35,305 nucleotides of DNA from Alphaproteobacteria bacterium (GTDB lineage Bacteria > Pseudomonadota > Alphaproteobacteria > CAAHEQ01 > UBA3637), in contig SUUT01000016.1 in the NCBI GenBank assembly GCA_015062385.1, positions 1 through 35,305 of the forward strand, read 5' to 3'. Shown here piece by piece: positions 8,980 through 21,217 of this stretch. The number at the start of each line of letters is the position of its first letter. Within the stretch, counting starts at the first letter, position 1. The position numbers were made by a program, and so were the translations under genes. Under the pieces are notes generated by a model. The model searched no databases. It had not been told where the DNA came from and saw only the letters and a program-made list of their open reading frames with translations.

Positions 8980-9011
8980 TACACTTATATGCTTTTTGAT
9001 TATTATATCCC

Positions 9012-11294
9012 ATGTTATTACAATTAAACAAAAATTCTACTTTAACAAAAATTGTATTAATTTGTACGAGTCTTATTTATTCTATCGGACTATGCTATTT
9101 TTTTGCTGAAAATGAATTTTTGTTTTCATTCTTAAAAGATTTTTTAACATTAAGTACTGTTTCTTGTTTGTTTTTAGTCTTTTCTTCAAAATTATTATGG
9201 ATTATATCCTTATTTGTTTCTTTACTATACTTCACAACAATTAGTTGGATTTTTTATAATGGCTGGAATACAAATTTTTATCTGATTGAAGTTATTCAAA
9301 ATAGCTCTTTCAATGAGCAATTAACTTTTCTTTTAACATTTTTAACTTCATCTGTTTTTTATAAATTCTTATTATATTTTGTATCCCCTGCATTCCTTTT
9401 AATTACACTTCTTATTTATATTGAAAAAAAATATCCTTTATTGATTAGTAAGAATCAAAAAATATTATGGTCTTTTTTCTTATCAGAAATGCTCATTATT
9501 TTATATATGCTTCCTGTACCCTACTATGGCGAATCTTTTTTTCCGAAAAAAAATAATCCTTATCAAAAAGCAAATTATACTTTCTTAACCGAACAAGCAG
9601 ACAAAGATTTAATTGTTGTTTTTATGTTAGGAGAATCCGTTCGGGGTGATCATTTAAATTTAAACGGTTATTCCCGAGAAACCATGCCTTTAATTTCAAA
9701 AGAAAAAAATATTATTTCTTTTAAAAATGCACATGCATCCAGATTAGATACCGTTTCTAATTTTAAATGTCTTATGTCTGCATATGACAGTACCATTTCC
9801 TTTTATGATATCCCTATTCGGGAAAGTATGTTTTCAGTATTCAATCAACTTAATTTTAAAACCGCTCTTTTTTCAACAAATGACATAACTGAAACGTATA
9901 ATTTGTATAAACCAGATTTACAAAATACGCATATGCAAATTATTGCCGATTATGATGAAAAATTACTTGCACTAATGGAACAGTTTATACAGAAAAATCA
10001 AAATCAAAAACAATTCATTATGTTGCATACATATGGAAGTCATCACCGATATCAAAATGTAATACCAAAAGACAAAAAATACCATATTTTTAACAAAATC
10101 AACTCCCCTACTCTTATTTCATCTAACTCTTGTAACTGTGCGTGGAGTCTTCATAATTTTAATCTGGATAAAGTAATTAATGATTACGACAACACACTTA
10201 TTTATTTGGATTATGTAATGCATACTTTAATTCAAAAATTAAAAGACAAAAATGCTATATTCATCTATACTTCTGATCATGGCGAATCATTTGGCGAAAA
10301 CGGACAAACCTGTCTCCATTGTTTTCCGGAAAAAGAGGTTTGGCATGTGCCTTTGATTATCTGGGCCTCAGATAGTTGGATAAATAAAAATCCCCAAAAA
10401 TGGAACAACATTCAAGCAGCATTTAATCAAGAAAAACATAATCAACGCAATGTCAGTCATCGGAACATTGTTCCGTCCCTTTTGGATTGCAGTAATATCA
10501 AAACTGACTTTTTTGATAAAAAATACAGTTTTTGCCAAAAAGAATTTATCCCCGATTTTTTTGAAGGCTGCAATCGTTTTCAAAAAAATGATTGTCCTAC
10601 GTGTAATTCTTTTTCCAATTTAATCATACAAAACATCCCGTCTCCAATCAAAAAAATAAATCCAATTTTAAATAAAACAACCTGTATTTTTGATAAGAAA
10701 AAAGAAAAAACATTTCTTCATGCAATGAATTCGGCACATAAATTAAAATCTCATCTTTTTGAATTTTCTAATTTTGAAATAGATATTTTTTATAAAAACA
10801 ATAAAATATTAACCGGACATAATCCACAGGGAATGCCCGAAGGCGAATTATCAGATATCTTCAAAATATTTCCTAATATATCACACTATCATTTTTGGTT
10901 GGATGTAAAAAATTTAACCGTAGCAAACGCTCCTAAACTAATAAAAAATCTCAACCTGTTACTTAAAAAATATAATATATCTAAAAATCAAATTCTCATT
11001 GAAAGTCCGAATACAGAAGCCCTTTCACTTTTTTCAAAAGATGGGTTTGAAACAACTTTATATTTTTTACCTCTTTCTGATAATATATCTCGTCAATATG
11101 ATTCTATTCAAACAATGATTAAAGAATTTCAAAAGTATCCAACAAATTATATTTCCGCTGATGTTAAATACGCAAGTTATATACAATACTTTTTTCCAAA
11201 CATATGCCATCTGTTTTGGAATGTACCTGAACATAAAAGTCAATCTATTCTTAAATTTGAACAAACAAAAGCCATCATTATAGATAGACCCTAA
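9012..11294 (+). CDS. Phosphoethanolamine transferase-like protein with extra C-terminal domain
   Basis: The first 165 residues hold about five membrane segments. They are followed by a periplasmic sulfatase/alkaline-phosphatase-type domain, as in EptA/CptA enzymes that put phosphoethanolamine on lipid A or LPS core. The nucleophile motif reads GESVRGDHLNLNGYSRET with Ser209 where EptA has Thr. The metal site is TSDHGESFG (Asp422-His423), and several Cys after residue 350 may form disulfides. The last ~190 residues (from LHAMNS, about 569, onward) do not belong to the EptA family. EIDIFYKN, GHNPQG and FWLDVKN look like the GDPD/menorin-type phosphodiesterase barrel, with His570, Glu/Asp near 596-598 and His near 607 as possible active-site residues. 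At 760 residues it is about 200 longer than EptA. ATG 9012 lacks a clear ribosome binding site. The substrate is not known. Confidence 0.75.
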   Translation: MLLQLNKNSTLTKIVLICTSLIYSIGLCYFFAENEFLFSFLKDFLTLSTVSCLFLVFSSKLLWIISLFVSLLYFTTISWIFYNGWNTNFYLIEVIQNSSFNEQLTFLLTFLTSSVFYKFLLYFVSPAFLLITLLIYIEKKYPLLISKNQKILWSFFLSEMLIILYMLPVPYYGESFFPKKNNPYQKANYTFLTEQADKDLIVVFMLGESVRGDHLNLNGYSRETMPLISKEKNIISFKNAHASRLDTVSNFKCLMSAYDSTISFYDIPIRESMFSVFNQLNFKTALFSTNDITETYNLYKPDLQNTHMQIIADYDEKLLALMEQFIQKNQNQKQFIMLHTYGSHHRYQNVIPKDKKYHIFNKINSPTLISSNSCNCAWSLHNFNLDKVINDYDNTLIYLDYVMHTLIQKLKDKNAIFIYTSDHGESFGENGQTCLHCFPEKEVWHVPLIIWASDSWINKNPQKWNNIQAAFNQEKHNQRNVSHRNIVPSLLDCSNIKTDFFDKKYSFCQKEFIPDFFEGCNRFQKNDCPTCNSFSNLIIQNIPSPIKKINPILNKTTCIFDKKKEKTFLHAMNSAHKLKSHLFEFSNFEIDIFYKNNKILTGHNPQGMPEGELSDIFKIFPNISHYHFWLDVKNLTVANAPKLIKNLNLLLKKYNISKNQILIESPNTEALSLFSKDGFETTLYFLPLSDNISRQYDSIQTMIKEFQKYPTNYISADVKYASYIQYFFPNICHLFWNVPEHKSQSILKFEQTKAIIIDRP

Positions 11295-11304
11295 TTCAAT
11301 GCTT

Positions 11305-11315
11305 CCCCCCCCCCC
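11305..11315. repeat. C11 homopolymer tract
   Basis: Eleven consecutive C bases stand out in an AT-rich genome. The tract lies 10 bp after the preceding stop codon and directly abuts the -35 box of the ftsB promoter. G/C runs of this length are typical contingency loci in other bacteria, where slippage changes promoter strength. Whether it varies here is not known, and homopolymers are also common sequencing-error sites. Confidence 0.8.
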
Positions 11316-11344
11316 TTGACTTTTTTGACAAAAAAAGGTAGATT
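11316..11344 (+). promoter_or_regulatory. Promoter of ftsB
   Basis: -35 TTGACT (11316-11321) and -10 TAGATT (11339-11344) have a 17-bp spacer, 29 bp before the ftsB ATG. The C11 tract ends at the base immediately before the -35 box. Confidence 0.6.
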
Positions 11345-11373
11345 TTTGAAAAGGATTTTTAATAGAGGAAAAA

Positions 11374-11667
11374 ATGTTTTTTCGTTTATCTCACAACTGG
11401 TTTTTACCTTTAATCTGTTTGTTGATAACGGCTTATTTTGTGTTTCATACCGTTCAGGGAAATCATGGCGTTCGGCGAATGATTCAGGTTCGGGAAGAAA
11501 TTGCAACAGCTGATAAAATCAAACAAGAAACCGTTGCAGAAAAAGAACGATTACAAGCAAAAGTAAATGCTTTATCTCCTAAATCATTAGATTTAGATCA
11601 GTTAGAAGAATCTGCTTTGCGAATCCTCAATATGGGTGATGAAAATTCTAAAATAATTTTTAGATAA
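11374..11667 (+). CDS. ftsB: Septum formation initiator family protein (FtsB/DivIC-like)
   Basis: This 97-residue bitopic protein has a short cytoplasmic N-terminus and one transmembrane segment (about residues 9-27). A periplasmic coiled coil follows at about 33-70 (VREEIATADKIKQETVAEKE and on), then a small C-terminal part. The end LDLDQLEESALRILNMGDENSKII matches the FtsB/DivIC motif in which a helix is followed by LNMG/LG.. before the last strand. FtsB forms the divisome FtsQ-FtsB-FtsL complex. AGAGG precedes the ATG at good spacing. It is a single-gene unit with its own promoter, and its stop codon directly abuts that of the convergent gene. The typical alphaproteobacterial neighbour enolase is absent. 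The family call is good; the gene symbol follows from it. Confidence 0.8.
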   Translation: MFFRLSHNWFLPLICLLITAYFVFHTVQGNHGVRRMIQVREEIATADKIKQETVAEKERLQAKVNALSPKSLDLDQLEESALRILNMGDENSKIIFR

Positions 11668-12060
11668 TCAGCCTATGTTTAATTGACGATTTTTTTGATA
11701 TAACTGATGTACTTGTTGCTCATTAATCGATAGATTGATTGCCTCTGCATCATTTCCATATTTTTCTTGTATAGCCTGCAACACTTTTTGTTCTTGTGCC
11801 TTTTTTAAATTGTTATCCGATTTAAAAAAAATAACAGGTCGCGTTCTATCAAATTCCCAATGCTTTGTTTTTTGATTATAAACAACATCCCCAACCATCG
11901 ATACATCCTCCGGATTAATTTTAGCACGACGAATAAAATCCGGATGTGTTAATTCTTTTGTCCGACCTTGTTCATCATAACAAAGTGTTCTATTGTCCCA
12001 CGCCCGTACAACATAATCTTGAATTTTTGGATGATGATTATAAAAAATAACAAATCTCAT
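11668..12060 (-). CDS. Conserved-looking hypothetical protein translationally coupled to ampG
   Basis: This 130-residue, probably cytosolic protein begins MRFVIFYNHHPKIQDYVV and is rich in charged residues. I recognise no catalytic motif, signal peptide or membrane segment. The middle (MVGDVVYNQKTKHWEFDRTR) looks like a small beta-rich domain, and the C-terminal third is helical and Gln/Lys-rich. The frame is open further upstream to 12159, but that part overlaps ampG. The ATG at 12058-12060 overlaps the ampG stop as ATGA, with AAGGAAG upstream, so I start there and infer coupled translation. Its stop codon (11668-11670) directly touches the ftsB stop on the other strand. Function unknown. 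Confidence 0.7.
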   Translation of the reverse strand: MRFVIFYNHHPKIQDYVVRAWDNRTLCYDEQGRTKELTHPDFIRRAKINPEDVSMVGDVVYNQKTKHWEFDRTRPVIFFKSDNNLKKAQEQKVLQAIQEKYGNDAEAINLSINEQQVHQLYQKNRQLNIG

Positions 12061-13376
12061 TCTTTTTCTTCCTTCCGTCCTTTGTAATAGATAAGCCAAC
12101 TTAAAAGCATCAATGCCGGAATCATTAATGCCCCTGTAAAAAGAAAGAAATAAAACCAACCCATTTGTTCAACCCACATCCCACTATATCCGGAAACAAG
12201 TGATACAGCAACCATCATCAAACTGCTTAATAACGCATATTGCGTTGCCGCATATTGTTTTGAACACAATCCGGACAAAAAGGCAACAAATACTGCTCCA
12301 CCCATACCCCCGATAATGTTATCAAACAAGATAACAAGAATAAAAAACGGAACCGATTCAGGAAAAAATGAAAATACAGCAAAAACAACGGACGTAATTA
12401 CTTCAACAACACCCAAAACAAATAACAACTTCAATACATTATAACGCATAACCAATATGCCCCCCAAAGTGATACCCAATATGGTTATCCAAGGGCCAAT
12501 TGTTCCAGACACCAATGCAATTGTTTGATTGGAAAAACCCAAATCCTGATAAAACGGCAATGCCATTCTGCCCAGTACAGCATTACATGCCTTATATAAC
12601 ACAATAAAAATGAGTAACCAAAACCAATTTATATGTTGCATAAAATCCCGAAATGGCAGACATACCATCTCTTTCCAAAAATTTTTAACAACCACTTTTT
12701 GTGTGTGTTTTTCTTCTTGAATAAAAAAAGTACTAACCAATCCTACACTTAAAATACAAGCAACAATAAAATATGCTAACTGCCAAGAAATAACGGTTGA
12801 AGCAGCAACAACACCGGCACCGGACAACAACATACCAAGTCTATATCCGAATTGATACATCCCAGCTCCCTCACCATATTCTTCTTTTTTAAGTGTACTG
12901 ATTCGCAAAGCATCTACAACAATATCCTGACTGGCAGCAAAAAAAGCAGTTAATAACGCAAATAAATACGTTTGTAGGGGCATCATCAAATGAACCGTTT
13001 CTCCATTTGCATTTGCATGGTTGATCGGATATACCCAAGTGTTTTTATCCGGAGAAAAACAAGATAATCCGATAACACTAAAAATTAAACCAATCTGAAA
13101 AACAAGAAGCCACGCTTTTTTAGGTCCCATTTTTTTTGCTAAAAATGGTAATTGTATTCTATCAATAAACGGGGCCCATAAAAATTTAAAATTGTATGGC
13201 AATAACACAAGTGCAAAAAAACCAATAATCGGTAAACTAATGTGTAAATTGCTCATCCACATGGATAAAGAATATCCAATTAAACTAAACGGTAATCCAC
13301 AGGAAAATCCTAAAAACAGAAAAATAAAAACAGCCGGATTTAAATATCCCCTCAATGCCATTATCCAACCGTTCAT
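12057..13376 (-). CDS. ampG: MFS transporter, AmpG family muropeptide permease
   Basis: This 439-residue polytopic inner-membrane protein has about twelve segments of the major facilitator fold. The N-terminal stretch FLGFSCGLPFSLIGYSLSMW and the following ALVLLPYNFKFLWAPFIDR are hallmarks of AmpG. AmpG imports GlcNAc-anhydroMurNAc peptides released in wall turnover and can influence beta-lactamase induction. The loop after segment four (ASQDIVVDALRIS) is also conserved in AmpG-like carriers. The ATG is preceded by AAGGAGAAACGG. It follows typA by 56 bp with a short hairpin in the gap, and overlaps a downstream unknown gene by 4 bp. An AmpG-like carrier with another sugar-peptide substrate remains possible. 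Confidence 0.85.
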   Translation of the reverse strand: MNGWIMALRGYLNPAVFIFLFLGFSCGLPFSLIGYSLSMWMSNLHISLPIIGFFALVLLPYNFKFLWAPFIDRIQLPFLAKKMGPKKAWLLVFQIGLIFSVIGLSCFSPDKNTWVYPINHANANGETVHLMMPLQTYLFALLTAFFAASQDIVVDALRISTLKKEEYGEGAGMYQFGYRLGMLLSGAGVVAASTVISWQLAYFIVACILSVGLVSTFFIQEEKHTQKVVVKNFWKEMVCLPFRDFMQHINWFWLLIFIVLYKACNAVLGRMALPFYQDLGFSNQTIALVSGTIGPWITILGITLGGILVMRYNVLKLLFVLGVVEVITSVVFAVFSFFPESVPFFILVILFDNIIGGMGGAVFVAFLSGLCSKQYAATQYALLSSLMMVAVSLVSGYSGMWVEQMGWFYFFLFTGALMIPALMLLSWLIYYKGRKEEKE

Positions 13377-13396
13377 CCGTTTCTCCTTAAATTAGA

Positions 13397-13419
13397 AACG
13401 GGAAACAGGTTTTCCCGTT
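13397..13419 (-). terminator. Hairpin after typA
   Basis: A 9-bp perfect inverted repeat (AACGGGAAA at 13397-13405, TTTCCCGTT at 13411-13419) with a 5-nt loop lies between typA and ampG. On the minus strand it is followed by only short T runs (TTTCTAATTT), so it may be a weak or partial terminator. Confidence 0.45.
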
Positions 13420-13432
13420 CCCCGTTAAATCA

Positions 13433-15256
13433 TTAATCTTCTTTTCTTCTTTCAAATTTACGACGTTCATTGCTATCTAAATATTTTTTACGTAGACGGA
13501 TATTTTGAGGTGTCACTTCCACCAATTCATCATCTTCAATATAGGATAACGCAACTTCAAGTGGCAAAATACGTGGCGGATATAACAACACATTATCGTC
13601 TTTACCGGCTGCCCGCATATTTGTTAATTTTTTACCTTTAATCGGATTCACTTCAATATCCCCCGGTTTAGCATTTGCCCCGATAATCATACCGGCATAA
13701 ACCGTTACACCTGCCGGAATAAAGAGCGGACCCCGTTCCTGAATATTCCACAATGCATACGGAACGGCTTTTCCTTGTTCCGTTGAAATTAAAACCCCAT
13801 TTCTCCGCCCTGTGATAACACCTTTATACGGAGCATAACTGTGGAACAATCTGTTCATAATACCGGTTCCGCAAGTATCTGTCAAAAATTCACTGTAATA
13901 ACCGATTAAACCACGAGAGGGTGCAATAAAGACCAACCGTGTTTTTCCGCCACCGCTAGGCGTCATTTCCGTCAATTCTGCTTTACGCATACTCATTTTT
14001 TCAACGACAACACCTGCGTATTCATCATCCACATCAACAACAACTTCTTCCATTGGTTCTAGTTTATTGCCGTTTCCGTCTTCCTTAAATACAACACGGG
14101 GGCGTGAAACAGATAATTCATATCCTTCACGCCGCATTGTTTCAATTAAAACACCTAACTGCAATTCTCCCCGTCCGGCAACTTCAAATGCATCAGTTGT
14201 ATCTGTTCGGGAAACTTTTAATGCAATATTTCCTTCCGCTTCTTTACAGAGTCGATCCCAAATCATACGGGACGTCACTTTATCCCCTTCCGTACCGGCA
14301 AGCGGAGACGTATTAATTGAAAAAGTCATTGCCAATGTCGGCGGATCAATCGGTTCTGCCTGAATAGGCTCACTTACAGTAGAATCACATAACGTATCAG
14401 ATACCGTTGCATCTGTTAAACCGGCAATGCTGACAATATCACCGGCAATGCCCTCATCAATCGGTTGCCGTTTTAACCCACGGAATGCAATAATTTTAGA
14501 AGCTCTTGCCGTTTCTACTGCTTTCCCATCACGAGAAATGGCTTTTATCATCTGATTTGTTTTAACCTTTCCGGATAAAATACGCCCTGTTAAAATACGC
14601 CCGACAAACGGATCAGCTTCCAACGTTGTGACAAGCATTCTAAATGGACCGTTGACATCACATTTCGGAGCCGGTACATGCTCTACGATTTTCTTAAACA
14701 ACGGCATAATGTCTTTTCGTTCATCTGCCAAGTCATTAACAGCCCAACCTTCACGTCCGGAAGCAAACAATGTCGGAAAATCCAATTGTTCATCTGTTGC
14801 ACCTAAATTATCAAACAAATCAAAAATTTCATTATGAACTTCATCCGGTCGGGCATCTGCACGATCAATTTTATTAATAACAACAATTGGACGCAAACCT
14901 AACTTTAAGGCTTTGGATAATACAAACTTTGTTTGTGGAAGCGGACCTTCTGCCGAATCAACTAACAGAATAACACCATCCACCATAGATAAAATACGTT
15001 CAACTTCTCCGCCGAAATCAGCGTGACCCGGAGTATCCACAATATTAATCCGAATACCATTCCATTCAACAGATGTACATTTTGCAAAAATGGTAATACC
15101 CCGTTCCCGCTCTAAATCATTAGAATCCATTGCACAGGTAACAACTTGTTGATTTTCACGATAAGCACCACTTTGCTTTAAAAAAGCGTCTACAAAAGTT
15201 GTTTTACCATGGTCAACGTGTGCGATAATCGCAATATTTCTCATTTCTTGTATCAT
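13433..15256 (-). CDS. typA: Ribosome-associated GTPase TypA/BipA
   Basis: This translational GTPase of the EF-G superfamily has 607 residues, the usual BipA length. BipA binds the 70S ribosome and supports 50S assembly, cold growth and stress responses. The G domain shows the P loop [15 protein letters not shown], switch [21 protein letters not shown] and NKIDR. Domain II follows, then the family's C-terminal region ([20 protein letters not shown], then [16 protein letters not shown]), which tells it from EF-G and LepA. ATG 15256 has AAGG at proper spacing; a second in-frame ATG four codons on is less favoured. It has its own promoter in the 103-bp gap upstream. The family is certain. Confidence 0.97.
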   Translation of the reverse strand: MIQEMRNIAIIAHVDHGKTTFVDAFLKQSGAYRENQQVVTCAMDSNDLERERGITIFAKCTSVEWNGIRINIVDTPGHADFGGEVERILSMVDGVILLVDSAEGPLPQTKFVLSKALKLGLRPIVVINKIDRADARPDEVHNEIFDLFDNLGATDEQLDFPTLFASGREGWAVNDLADERKDIMPLFKKIVEHVPAPKCDVNGPFRMLVTTLEADPFVGRILTGRILSGKVKTNQMIKAISRDGKAVETARASKIIAFRGLKRQPIDEGIAGDIVSIAGLTDATVSDTLCDSTVSEPIQAEPIDPPTLAMTFSINTSPLAGTEGDKVTSRMIWDRLCKEAEGNIALKVSRTDTTDAFEVAGRGELQLGVLIETMRREGYELSVSRPRVVFKEDGNGNKLEPMEEVVVDVDDEYAGVVVEKMSMRKAELTEMTPSGGGKTRLVFIAPSRGLIGYYSEFLTDTCGTGIMNRLFHSYAPYKGVITGRRNGVLISTEQGKAVPYALWNIQERGPLFIPAGVTVYAGMIIGANAKPGDIEVNPIKGKKLTNMRAAGKDDNVLLYPPRILPLEVALSYIEDDELVEVTPQNIRLRKKYLDSNERRKFERRKED

Positions 15257-15293
15257 TATTTTACCTTTTCTTTTCTAAATTAAATATTGGCGT

Positions 15294-15322
15294 ATTATAT
15301 AGAATTTTTTTCAAAAAGTCCA
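15294..15322 (-). promoter_or_regulatory. Promoter of typA
   Basis: The minus-strand -10 is a perfect TATAAT (15294-15299) and the -35 is TGGACT (15317-15322), one mismatch from TTGACT, with a 17-bp spacer. It lies 38 bp before the typA ATG. Confidence 0.6.
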
Positions 15323-15359
15323 GTAAAATATTAAAAAACCAATAAAAAATCTTACTGTT

Positions 15360-15845
15360 TTATATCACCTCGTCTTTAATACTGGGATATATTCCATGCG
15401 TTTCTGCCTCTGCAATAATATGTCCTTGCATGGAAACCATTAATTCATCATATGAAAAACCTGTCTTTAAAGGTAATTCCGTATCTAATGCATACACGGT
15501 TAAATCATACGTATGTGCTCTATCAGGAGGCATCATTCCACCATACAAAGGAACATTCCAACTGGAAAGCCCCTGAATAAAATCATTATCTTGCCGAATC
15601 GATACATTTTCGGGCAAACTTGTTTGTTTTAAATTAGCAATCAACCAATGAATCCAATCAAAACCGGCAACAGGAATTGCATCCTTATCATCCAGAACAA
15701 CAGCAAACGCCTTTGTTCCCTCCGGCACATCCTGAATATCAAACGGCAAAGAATACGTTGGCATTCCATCTAAAAATTGAGTACCGAATTGACCGTATTT
15801 ATCATCAATAATACCATTTCGAATTCCTATACTGCTTACTTTCAT
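15360..15845 (-). CDS. YbhB/YbcL family Raf kinase inhibitor-like (PEBP) protein
   Basis: This 161-residue protein is of the phosphatidylethanolamine-binding-protein family (bacterial YbhB/YbcL). Conserved elements are the ligand-pocket stretch VVLDDKDAIPVAGFDWIHWL, matching the family's DxDAP...HW pattern. GGMMPPDRAHTYDLTVYALD matches the GPxPP-H-Y-x-F/V-x-L-YALD motif. No signal peptide is seen, so it is cytosolic like YbhB. The biochemical role of bacterial members is not established. ATG 15845 is preceded by AAAGGAGAGGAAG. It follows the HAD gene by 21 bp, probably in one operon. Confidence 0.9.
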   Translation of the reverse strand: MKVSSIGIRNGIIDDKYGQFGTQFLDGMPTYSLPFDIQDVPEGTKAFAVVLDDKDAIPVAGFDWIHWLIANLKQTSLPENVSIRQDNDFIQGLSSWNVPLYGGMMPPDRAHTYDLTVYALDTELPLKTGFSYDELMVSMQGHIIAEAETHGIYPSIKDEVI

Positions 15846-15866
15846 TCTTCCTCTCCTTTTTTTATA

Positions 15867-16721
15867 TCATTGATTTAATGTTTCTTGCATTTTTTTCAAA
15901 TGGACATCAGCAACAATTTTATCAATAATGCCTTTAACAAAAATATCAATTGGTTTTCCTGCTCGATAATCCGCCGGAGCAATCACATCCGCTCTATCAA
16001 TACCCAATAATCCTTTCACCTTTTCTTTTCGATTCGGAATATCTTCCTGATAAACAGCAATCGTATGTCCCCCTTCCCGTTTAACCGTTTTCATAGATGG
16101 AATATCCGTATCCCCATCACCAATATAAATAATATGTTCAAATGGCATCGGCTTATCAGCATCATTCATATGGCGATTGACACTTTCATTATCACTCACA
16201 TCCAAACACCCTTTATTTATTCGATATAAAAATTGTGTTTTATTGGTATAATTAACAACTAATCCGGGCCAACAAGCTACCCCATTTTCATCATACATAA
16301 ACGAGGATGCAAAAATCTCTTTAAAATACGGAGCAATGCTCGTACCTTCTACCATTTCTTTTAAACCGGAAGAAATAATATAATGCTCTAACACTACCCC
16401 TTTCGTTGCTGCATAAGCATTTATACGCAAAAACCAATCACTCACACCTGAAAATAACACAACCTGTTCTGCATATTTTTTAAATTCTTCTTTTGTAAAC
16501 GGCAAACCGTGTTTTTCCGATTCTTCTTTCATTTTTTTCATATATGCTAATATACCATCTGCTTTCTGTTCCTGCCCCATCCGATTACTTGCTTCCCAAA
16601 AAGCACGAGGAGTCATTCCCAACAACTCAATAAATCCATACTCCTGCATATTACCTGGGGCAAGCGTTCCATCAAAATCATAACAAATTGCCATTGGAAT
16701 TTTATTTTTAAACCGACCCAT
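15867..16721 (-). CDS. HAD superfamily phosphatase
   Basis: This 284-residue haloacid-dehalogenase-like hydrolase has motif I CYDFDGTLAPGN (nucleophile Asp near residue 14 and general acid Asp two later). Motif II is in IISSGLKEM, and motif IV is YIGDGDTDIPSMK with its paired Asp residues. A large cap insert (about 30-110) lies between motifs I and II. This resembles phosphoserine-phosphatase-like HADs that act on small phosphorylated metabolites, but the substrate cannot be told. The frame opens at an ATG at 16736. The inner ATG at 16719-16721 has GGGG six bases upstream, so I use that. It lies upstream of the PEBP gene with a 21-bp gap and downstream of a terminator. Confidence 0.85.
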   Translation of the reverse strand: MGRFKNKIPMAICYDFDGTLAPGNMQEYGFIELLGMTPRAFWEASNRMGQEQKADGILAYMKKMKEESEKHGLPFTKEEFKKYAEQVVLFSGVSDWFLRINAYAATKGVVLEHYIISSGLKEMVEGTSIAPYFKEIFASSFMYDENGVACWPGLVVNYTNKTQFLYRINKGCLDVSDNESVNRHMNDADKPMPFEHIIYIGDGDTDIPSMKTVKREGGHTIAVYQEDIPNRKEKVKGLLGIDRADVIAPADYRAGKPIDIFVKGIIDKIVADVHLKKMQETLNQ

Positions 16722-16760
16722 ACATACCCCTTTCATTTAATTTTTGAACTATCAAACTAA

Positions 16761-16795
16761 AAAATAAATCTGCCCCAAACCGGCAGACTTATTTT
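16761..16795 (-). terminator. Terminator of the unknown gene 16800-17558
   Basis: TCTGCC (16769-16774) pairs with GGCAGA (16782-16787), and after one mismatch the arms keep pairing through A/T sequence. On the minus strand it ends in TTATTTTTT, five bases after the stop codon of the upstream gene. A good intrinsic terminator, possibly active in both directions. Confidence 0.8.
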
Positions 16796-16799
16796 TCTA

Positions 16800-17558
16800 T
16801 TAGCGAGAATTATCTCGTCTCATATATATTGGTCGCCCATCCCGATTATGCACATTTAACACTTTCTGTACAATCGGAACATTATATTCCGGCAACACCA
16901 TATCCGAACGACTTAATACACCCGTCCCCCGCATATTTGGCATTTGATTTCCAAACAATAACGTTCCGGATGCTTCTCTTTGTGCATAAAGCCGCTCATT
17001 TTTTCCAATATATACAACCTGAACACTTGAATCATACGGACGAATAAAACAACCCCGTTCATCATTAAAACACAGTTGGAAACATAACCCTTTTTGTTCA
17101 GGATTAGCCGGATCCCAAAAAACCGCATTTAAACGAGCCATACCACCAAGACGTGTATTTTTTTTACCAATTTCACGAACTTTTACTTTAATTTCACCTC
17201 GTGAATTCCGCCCTTGGACATTTATTTCAAATCGGCGAGGTGATCCATCTTGAGTTTTTAAATCAACTGTAAATTGACCAACCGGATGAGCTTCGTGAAC
17301 TGCAGAAATCACGGGCAACTGTGTTGTTGTATTTGTTGATGTTCCATTATTTCGCTTTTTTGCCAACTGCGTCCGAACAAAATCATTTGTCATCCCCGGT
17401 ACATTTCTAACAATATCTCCTTTGGGCTTTGCTGCCTGTTCATACATGTACTTTCCAACACCGCCTATCGTTAGAAAAGCAAAACCGCCAATGAGAAGTT
17501 TACCCATACAACCAACACCCTTACAAAATACATTCCATGTACCTTTAATCAAGCCCAT
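16800..17558 (-). CDS. Hypothetical membrane-anchored protein
   Basis: This 252-residue protein is of a family I do not recognise. It starts with a short amphipathic stretch containing Cys residues, then a hydrophobic segment (about residues 18-36, KLLIGGFAFLTIGGVG) that would be a signal anchor. A Thr/Asn-rich linker follows (about 68-80). The rest is a beta-rich basic domain with conserved-looking pieces VDLKTQDGSPRRFEINVQGR and LNAVFWDPANPEQKGLCFQL. The C-terminal ~190 residues would face the periplasm if the segment is an N-in anchor. ATG 17558 is preceded by AGAGGTGAC. It lies between gyrB and the HAD gene, each boundary having a terminator, so it appears to be a single-gene unit. Function unknown. 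Confidence 0.75.
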   Translation of the reverse strand: MGLIKGTWNVFCKGVGCMGKLLIGGFAFLTIGGVGKYMYEQAAKPKGDIVRNVPGMTNDFVRTQLAKKRNNGTSTNTTTQLPVISAVHEAHPVGQFTVDLKTQDGSPRRFEINVQGRNSRGEIKVKVREIGKKNTRLGGMARLNAVFWDPANPEQKGLCFQLCFNDERGCFIRPYDSSVQVVYIGKNERLYAQREASGTLLFGNQMPNMRGTGVLSRSDMVLPEYNVPIVQKVLNVHNRDGRPIYMRRDNSR

Positions 17559-17574
17559 TTTTTGTCACCTCTTT

Positions 17575-17609
17575 TATATAAAAAGCCTGCCTAACGATTA
17601 GACAGGCTT
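17575..17609 (-). terminator. Terminator of dnaN-recF-gyrB
   Basis: On the minus strand AAGCCTGTCTAA and TTAGGCAGGCTT form a 12-bp stem (one G-U pair) around a 3-nt loop (17583-17609). A TTTT run follows (17582-17579). It is 10 bp after the gyrB stop codon, a clear intrinsic terminator. Confidence 0.9.
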
Positions 17610-17619
17610 AATTATACCA

Positions 17620-21206
<3,587 letters not shown>

Positions 21207-21217
21207 ACTATACTCTT

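Larger units (their letters stand above)
8628..9011. other. Divergent intergenic region with two promoters and a long leader
   Basis: This 384-bp gap separates the GT87-like gene (minus) from the phosphoethanolamine-transferase-like gene (plus). It holds a near-consensus minus promoter (8851-8879), a plus promoter (8951-8979) and a possible 46-codon ORF (8680-8820, minus). A small CCGAA/TTCGG hairpin sits at 8781-8795. The remaining bases are plain AT-rich sequence. Confidence 0.6.

Noticed and set aside
12061-12159. Longer N-terminus for the protein coupled to ampG.
   Set aside because: It would overlap ampG by about 100 bp. The ATGA overlap start is more economical and has an upstream AAGGAAG.
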